NCBI GenBank assembly: GCA_948844705.1
Contig: CAQNVT010000182.1
Span: forward strand, 1 to 10,570
Length of the DNA stretch: 10,570 bases
From: an uncultured Dorea sp.
GTDB taxonomy: Bacteria; Bacillota; Clostridia; Lachnospirales; Lachnospiraceae
Direction of reading: 5' to 3'
A program made the position numbers and the translations under genes. How positions within the stretch are numbered: the first letter of the stretch is position 1; each line of letters begins with the position of its first letter. This document shows positions 6,896 through 10,570 of this stretch, in pieces. The notes beneath the pieces were generated by a model, which searched no databases, was not told where the DNA came from, and worked only from the letters and a program-made list of their open reading frames with translations.

Positions 6896-6901
6896 TATAA
6901 T
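6896..6901 (+). promoter_or_regulatory. possible -10 of the DUF1848 gene
   Basis: A perfect TATAAT lies 30 nt upstream of the DUF1848 start, and a second TATAAT occurs at 6905-6910. Neither has a recognisable -35 at 16-18 nt, so the promoter call is tentative in this A/T-rich stretch. Confidence 0.35.
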
Positions 6902-6931
6902 ATTTATAATAAATATGTTAGGAGCGGTCCG

Positions 6932-7876
6932 ATGATTATCAGCGCAAGCAGAAGGACAGATATCCCGGCACTCTATCCGGAGTGGTTCATGAACCGCTTA
7001 AGGGAGAGAAGGGTGATGGTCCCCAATCCTTACAACCGAAAAAAGATCAGCAGTATCCGGCTGTCCCCGGATACCGTGGATTGTATTGTCTTCTGGACGA
7101 AAAATCCCGAGCCTATGATGCCTTATTTAAAGGAGATTGATAAGATGGGATATCAGTACTGTTTTCAGATGACGATCACGGATTATGAGGATGATCTGGA
7201 GCCGGGAGTTCCGTGCACGGAGGAGTCGATCGCCACATTTCTTCTTCTCAGTGAGATGATCGGGCCGGAGCGGATCGACTGGAGATTTGATCCGATACTT
7301 TTGTCGGAGAAATATACGGCGGATTATCACGCGGAAAAATTTGAGATCATGTGCCAGTGGCTTCATAAGGCGACCGAGAGATGTGTGATCAGCTTTATTG
7401 ACGCTTACAGGGAAGCAAGGTATCCGGAGCTTGAGCAGGAGGAGATCGAGGAGATCGCCGGGCGGCTGTCTGAAATTGCGAAGAAATACAGACTGCCCCT
7501 GTATACCTGTGCGGAGAAGACGGATTTGTCCCGCTATGGAATCGGGCACGGCGCATGTATCGATAAGGAGCGGATCAAGAATATCATCGGATATAAGCTG
7601 GATGTGAAGAGAGATAACGGGCAGCGGCCACAGTGCAGATGTGCCCAGAGTATAGATATAGGAATATACGATACGTGTATCAACGGCTGCAAATACTGCT
7701 ACGCGACGGGAACGCAGGAAAGCGTCAGAAGAAAGCATGAACAGCATGACCCGGAATCTCCGCTTTTGGTGGGACATTTGAAGGGGGATGAGATCATCGC
7801 CGAGAAGAAGCTCCATTCCAACATGGATTATCAGATATCATTGTTTGATTTGCCGGAAATGAGCCTGAATTTTTAG
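6932..7876 (+). CDS. DUF1848 family protein with C-terminal Cys cluster
   Basis: A 314-residue protein starting MIISASRRTDIPALY, the typical DUF1848 start. The ATG at 6932 follows AGGAG (6920-6924) by 7 nt and is preferred to upstream in-frame starts, which add 25 residues unlike the family. Marks are VDCIVFWTKNPEPM, IGPERIDWRFDPILL and a C-terminal cysteine cluster: Cys235, Cys237, then Cys249, Cys253 and Cys256 in C-x3-C-x2-C form within DTCINGCKYCYA. That spacing matches a radical-SAM 4Fe-4S site, but lies near the C terminus. No function is established for the family. Similarity in style to the spore photoproduct lyase group is a recollection, not shown here. It is cytosolic by composition, transcribed alone and divergent from bioY, so it may share the regulatory region. 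Confidence 0.88.
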   Translation: MIISASRRTDIPALYPEWFMNRLRERRVMVPNPYNRKKISSIRLSPDTVDCIVFWTKNPEPMMPYLKEIDKMGYQYCFQMTITDYEDDLEPGVPCTEESIATFLLLSEMIGPERIDWRFDPILLSEKYTADYHAEKFEIMCQWLHKATERCVISFIDAYREARYPELEQEEIEEIAGRLSEIAKKYRLPLYTCAEKTDLSRYGIGHGACIDKERIKNIIGYKLDVKRDNGQRPQCRCAQSIDIGIYDTCINGCKYCYATGTQESVRRKHEQHDPESPLLVGHLKGDEIIAEKKLHSNMDYQISLFDLPEMSLNF

Positions 7877-7899
7877 CAAATATGGAGAAAATCAGGATT

Positions 7900-7914
7900 G
7901 GTTTTGTGAAAATC
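7900..7914. promoter_or_regulatory. weak CodY-box-like sequence upstream of hypE
   Basis: GGTTTTGTGAAAATC matches the CodY consensus AATTTTCWGAAAATT at 11 of 15 positions and abuts the -35 of the hypE promoter. CodY represses amino-acid catabolism genes in many Firmicutes when branched-chain amino acids and GTP are high. Four mismatches make this suggestive only. Confidence 0.3.
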
Positions 7915-7943
7915 TTGACGCAGGAGCAGATTTTTGTTAAATT
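7915..7943 (+). promoter_or_regulatory. promoter of the hypE-hypD operon
   Basis: TTGACG (7915-7920), a 17-nt spacer, and TAAATT (7938-7943) preceded by TGT, which makes an extended -10. Transcription would start near 7950, inside the palindrome at 7942-7969. The leader before hypE is about 60 nt. Confidence 0.65.
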
Positions 7944-7969
7944 AGACTAAAGTACAAACGATAGTCTAA
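7942..7969. promoter_or_regulatory. palindromic operator candidate, TTAGACTA-N12-TAGTCTAA
   Basis: Two perfect 8-bp arms (7942-7949 and 7962-7969) are centred 20 nt apart, about two helical turns, which suits a dimeric DNA-binding protein. The site covers the end of the -10 and the predicted transcription start, so binding should repress. It is not followed by a T-run, so it is not a terminator. I do not recognise the motif as that of a known regulator. Confidence 0.6.
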
Positions 7970-8011
7970 GAGTGCAATTATTTTATTTGTGAGAAGAGAG
8001 AAGGTGAGGGA

Positions 8012-8920
8012 ATGAGCCTTATTACGAGTATACAGAAATACTCGATTCACGACGGGGACGGAATACGGACGACGGTATTCTTTAAGGGCTGCGGGCTTCG
8101 GTGTGTGTGGTGCCATAATCCGGAGACACAAAGCTACAAAAAACAGCCTCTTTACGATAAGGAGCGGTGTGTCGGCTGCAGAAGCTGTGAGATGGCATGT
8201 CCGCATAAGGCGATCCACGAGGAGGGCGGAAAGGTAGTAACAGATCTTACGCTCTGTGACGCCTGCGGTACTTGTACGGATTACTGTAATCTGAATCTCC
8301 GGGAGATCGTCGGGAAGGAATACACGGTAGAGGAGCTGGTAAAAGAGCTTAAGAAGGATGAGATGTTCTATGAACAGTCAGGCGGGGGAGTCACCCTGTC
8401 GGGCGGCGAGGTCATGACGGCAGACATGGATTATGTGGAGAGGCTCTGTAAAAGGCTTGTGCGGCTTGGCATTACCGTTACGATCGATACATGCGGCTAT
8501 GCGCCCTATGAGAATTTCGAGAAGATCCTGCCGTATATTGACACATTTTTATATGATATCAAGACGATGGATAACGAGATACATAAAAAATACATGGGAG
8601 CAGGAAATGAACTTATTCTTTCCAATCTGGAGAGATTAAATGCGGCGGGGGCAAGGATTTATATCCGGATTCCCACGATTAAAGAGGTAAACGGCACGGA
8701 TCGTGCGATGAAGGATATTATCGCATATCTGCTTGAAAAGAAGATACAGGCTGCCTGTGTAAATCTCCTGCCCTATCATAATACCGGTTCGGCGAAATAT
8801 GCCAGGCTCGGCGGCAGGTATGAGGGGGAGGAGCTCCATGCGCCGGATCAGGAGGAGATGGAGCATTTTGTAACGTTATTTAAGGAAGCTGGATTCCATA
8901 ATGTAAAAATAGGAGGTTAA
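8012..8920 (+). CDS. hypE: glycyl-radical enzyme activase (radical SAM), HypE type
   Basis: A 302-residue activating enzyme of the PFL-activase type. It uses S-adenosylmethionine and a 4Fe-4S cluster to abstract a hydrogen from the glycine of its partner, here the adjacent HypD. Motifs: SIHDGDGIRTT (11-21), radical-SAM Cys27, Cys31 and Cys34 (C-x3-C-x2-CHNPE), an inserted two-cluster ferredoxin domain with Cys53/56/59/63 and Cys82/85/88/92, and SGGE (130-133) for SAM binding. All cluster ligands are present and the length is normal. The start at 8012 follows AAGGTGAGG. It is first in the operon; its stop lies 5 nt before the hypD start, and the hypD ribosome site AGGAGG is inside its last codons. 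The partner assignment rests on this adjacency. Confidence 0.92.
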   Translation: MSLITSIQKYSIHDGDGIRTTVFFKGCGLRCVWCHNPETQSYKKQPLYDKERCVGCRSCEMACPHKAIHEEGGKVVTDLTLCDACGTCTDYCNLNLREIVGKEYTVEELVKELKKDEMFYEQSGGGVTLSGGEVMTADMDYVERLCKRLVRLGITVTIDTCGYAPYENFEKILPYIDTFLYDIKTMDNEIHKKYMGAGNELILSNLERLNAAGARIYIRIPTIKEVNGTDRAMKDIIAYLLEKKIQAACVNLLPYHNTGSAKYARLGGRYEGEELHAPDQEEMEHFVTLFKEAGFHNVKIGG

Positions 8921-8925
8921 GAAAG

Positions 8926-10570
8926 ATGGAAGGAAGAGGCATGAACGAACGAATTAAGAAACTCCGTAAACTGAGCGTTGATACGCAGCCCCACATTGAT
9001 CTGGAGCGTGCCGTCAGCGAGACAAAGACCTATGAGAAATATGAGGGCGCGGTGTCCGTTCCGGAGCTTCGCGGGCAGGTTCTTAAGGATTATTTCTCCA
9101 CGAAGACTTTGTATATCGGTGAGGGTGAGCTGATCGTAGGCGAGAAGGGGGATTCTCCGCAGGCGGCTCCTACATTTCCGGAGCTTTGCTGTCATACGCT
9201 TGAGGATATGCACGTCATGAATGACCGGGAACTGATCAACTTTAAGGTAAAGGACGGGGATTATAAGATCCAGGAGGAGGTCATGATTCCTTACTGGGAT
9301 AAGAGAAGCACAAGAAGCAGGATCTTAAGACAGATGACCCCGGAATGGAAGAAGGCTTATGAGAGCGGTATTTTTACCGAATTTATGGAGCAGAGGGGAC
9401 CGGGACATACGGTAGGCTCCTTTAAGATCTATGAAAAGGGCTTTTTGGATTATAAGGCAGACATCGAGGAGTCTATGGCAAAGCTTGATTTCATGAATGA
9501 TCCGGAAGCATTTGATAAGAAGAACGAGCTGGAGGGCATGAAGCTTGCCTGCGAGGCGATCATGATCTTAGGAGAGCGGTATGCGGCATATGCCCGTGAG
9601 CTTGCGGAAAAAGAGACCGATGAGACGAGAAAGGCGGAGCTCCTTCAGATCGCGGCAAACTGCGACGTAGTGCCGGCGCATAGGCCGCAGACCTACTGGC
9701 AGGCAATCCAGATGTACTGGTTCGTGCATCTTGGGGTTACAAGCGAGCTGAATCCGTGGGATGCATACAGCCCGGGACGTCTTGACCAGCATCTGAATCC
9801 TTTTTATGAGAAGGATGTGGAGGCCGGGATCCTGGATGACGAGAAGGCACTGGAGCTTTTAGAGTGCCTGTGGGTAAAATTTAACAACCAGCCGGCGCCG
9901 CCGAAGGTAGGTATAACCTTAAAGGAAAGCAGCACCTATACAGATTTCGCAAATTTAAATACGGGCGGTATTACGCCGAGCGGAGAGAACGGTGTAAATA
10001 ACGTAAGCTACCTGATTCTCGACTGCATGGACGAGATGAAGCTTCTTCAGCCAAGCTCAAACGTGCAGATCAGCCGCAAGACGCCGCATAAATTCCTGAA
10101 GCGTGCGTGCGAGGTTTCAAGAAAGGGCTGGGGACAGCCGGCATTTTATAACACGGAGGCGATCATTCAGGAGCTGATGAATGCAGGAAAGTCTCTGGAT
10201 GATGCGAGAAAGGGCGGAACAAGCGGATGCGTGGAGACCGGTGCATTTGGTAATGAAGCGTATATCCTGACCGGATACTTTAATATCCCGAAGATCTTTG
10301 AACTGACGCTGAATAACGGTTATGACAAGATGACGGATCAGCAGCTGGGATTAGAGCTTGGCTATGCGACGGATTTTGAGACTTATGAGGAGCTCTACGA
10401 CGCATTTAAGAAGCAGATGAAATATTTTATCGACATCAAGATCCAGGGAAGCAATGTGATCGAGAAAATATTTGCAGAATACATGCCGGCGCCGTTCCTT
10501 ACCGTATGCCTCCGCGCCCCTTCCACTATGGCCAGCACAAAAGAAAGAAGCAATGCCAAGGTCAATGACA
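8926..10570 (+). CDS. hypD: trans-4-hydroxy-L-proline dehydratase, glycyl radical enzyme (3' part missing)
   Basis: The first about 525 of roughly 790 residues of HypD, which converts trans-4-hydroxy-L-proline to 1-pyrroline-5-carboxylate and water in anaerobes. The start at 8926 follows AGGAGG by 9 nt and aligns with the Clostridioides difficile N terminus as I recall it, with one extra residue. Active-site positions (C. difficile number in brackets) are all conserved: Phe153 (152), His161 (160), Asp279 (278), Ser335 (334), thiyl Cys435 (434) in GTSGCVE, Glu437 (436) and Tyr451 (450). These separate it from pyruvate formate-lyase, glycerol dehydratase and choline lyase. The glycyl-radical loop lies beyond the window. 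From about 10500, after YMPAPFL, the sequence stops matching the family and lacks the expected DDCI and GGARYN motifs, although the frame stays open, so the real gene is probably interrupted or misjoined there. A proC-like reductase often accompanies these genes but is not in view. Confidence 0.93.
   Translation, partial: MEGRGMNERIKKLRKLSVDTQPHIDLERAVSETKTYEKYEGAVSVPELRGQVLKDYFSTKTLYIGEGELIVGEKGDSPQAAPTFPELCCHTLEDMHVMNDRELINFKVKDGDYKIQEEVMIPYWDKRSTRSRILRQMTPEWKKAYESGIFTEFMEQRGPGHTVGSFKIYEKGFLDYKADIEESMAKLDFMNDPEAFDKKNELEGMKLACEAIMILGERYAAYARELAEKETDETRKAELLQIAANCDVVPAHRPQTYWQAIQMYWFVHLGVTSELNPWDAYSPGRLDQHLNPFYEKDVEAGILDDEKALELLECLWVKFNNQPAPPKVGITLKESSTYTDFANLNTGGITPSGENGVNNVSYLILDCMDEMKLLQPSSNVQISRKTPHKFLKRACEVSRKGWGQPAFYNTEAIIQELMNAGKSLDDARKGGTSGCVETGAFGNEAYILTGYFNIPKIFELTLNNGYDKMTDQQLGLELGYATDFETYEELYDAFKKQMKYFIDIKIQGSNVIEKIFAEYMPAPFLTVCLRAPSTMASTKERSNAKVND
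10500..10570 (-). other. sequence foreign to hypD; possible start of a minus-strand gene
   Basis: Read on the minus strand from 10568 to about 10503 the frame is open and encodes SLTLALLLSFVLAIVEGAR followed by RHT: a hydrophobic helix ending in a Glu-Gly-Ala-Arg motif. This pattern is seen near the N termini of pilin-like or TadE/DUF5702-like secreted proteins of Lachnospiraceae. The join with hypD lies at about 10498-10512. The assignment to any family is tentative because only about 22 residues are visible. Confidence 0.4.

Noticed and set aside
6900..6916. Perfect 7-bp A/T inverted repeat (ATATTTA-TAA-TAAATAT) before the DUF1848 start
   Set aside because: All-A/T arms in an A/T-rich stretch are expected by chance and would make a very weak hairpin.
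7127..7816. 229-codon open frame on the minus strand opposite the DUF1848 gene
   Set aside because: No recognisable motif, and the plus strand encodes an intact known family over the same region.

Overview
The window looks like a chromosomal segment of an anaerobic Firmicute, most likely a gut Lachnospiraceae-type Clostridium. The evidence is strong AGGAGG-type ribosome binding sites, sigma-A promoters, a biotin ECF transporter, the DUF1284 and DUF1848 families, an RND pump in a gene set with no outer-membrane partner, and an oxygen-sensitive glycyl radical enzyme with its activase. Everything is read from sequence and family memory; no database search was made.

Layout. 1-413 (+): 3' end of a proline-iminopeptidase-like hydrolase. 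419-492: a long imperfect hairpin between convergent genes. 493-1224 (-): an SDR oxidoreductase with a YmfI-like active-site segment and a clear promoter. 1423-5229 (+): a 1268-residue RND exporter carrying about 250 residues of coiled coil, overlapped by 5222-5761 (+), a MESH1-like HD hydrolase that may degrade (p)ppGpp. 5779-6713 (-): a bioY and DUF1284 pair, overlapping by 10 nt, behind a strong promoter and a BirA-like operator. 6932-7876 (+): a DUF1848 protein. 8012-10570 (+): a radical-SAM activase (HypE) and the first two thirds of trans-4-hydroxy-L-proline dehydratase (HypD), behind a promoter that overlaps a perfect 8-bp palindrome.

How the genes work together. HypE installs the glycyl radical on HypD, which dehydrates trans-4-hydroxy-L-proline (from collagen-rich diet or host protein) to 1-pyrroline-5-carboxylate, which is then normally reduced to proline. 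All HypD active-site positions I could map before the radical loop are conserved. The palindrome at 7942-7969 is a good candidate for a dedicated regulator's operator. bioY supplies biotin uptake and is probably biotin-repressed. The pump and the alarmone hydrolase are translationally coupled, which hints at a link between export and stress signalling.

The most striking anomaly is at the right end. After about 10500 the hypD frame stays open but stops resembling HypD, while the opposite strand reads as the hydrophobic start of an unrelated, probably membrane-anchored protein. This is either an assembly chimera at a contig end or a real rearrangement. The other notable oddity is the coiled-coil insert of the RND pump, which sits where the TolC-docking subdomain would begin and uses CTT for 27 of its 28 leucines.
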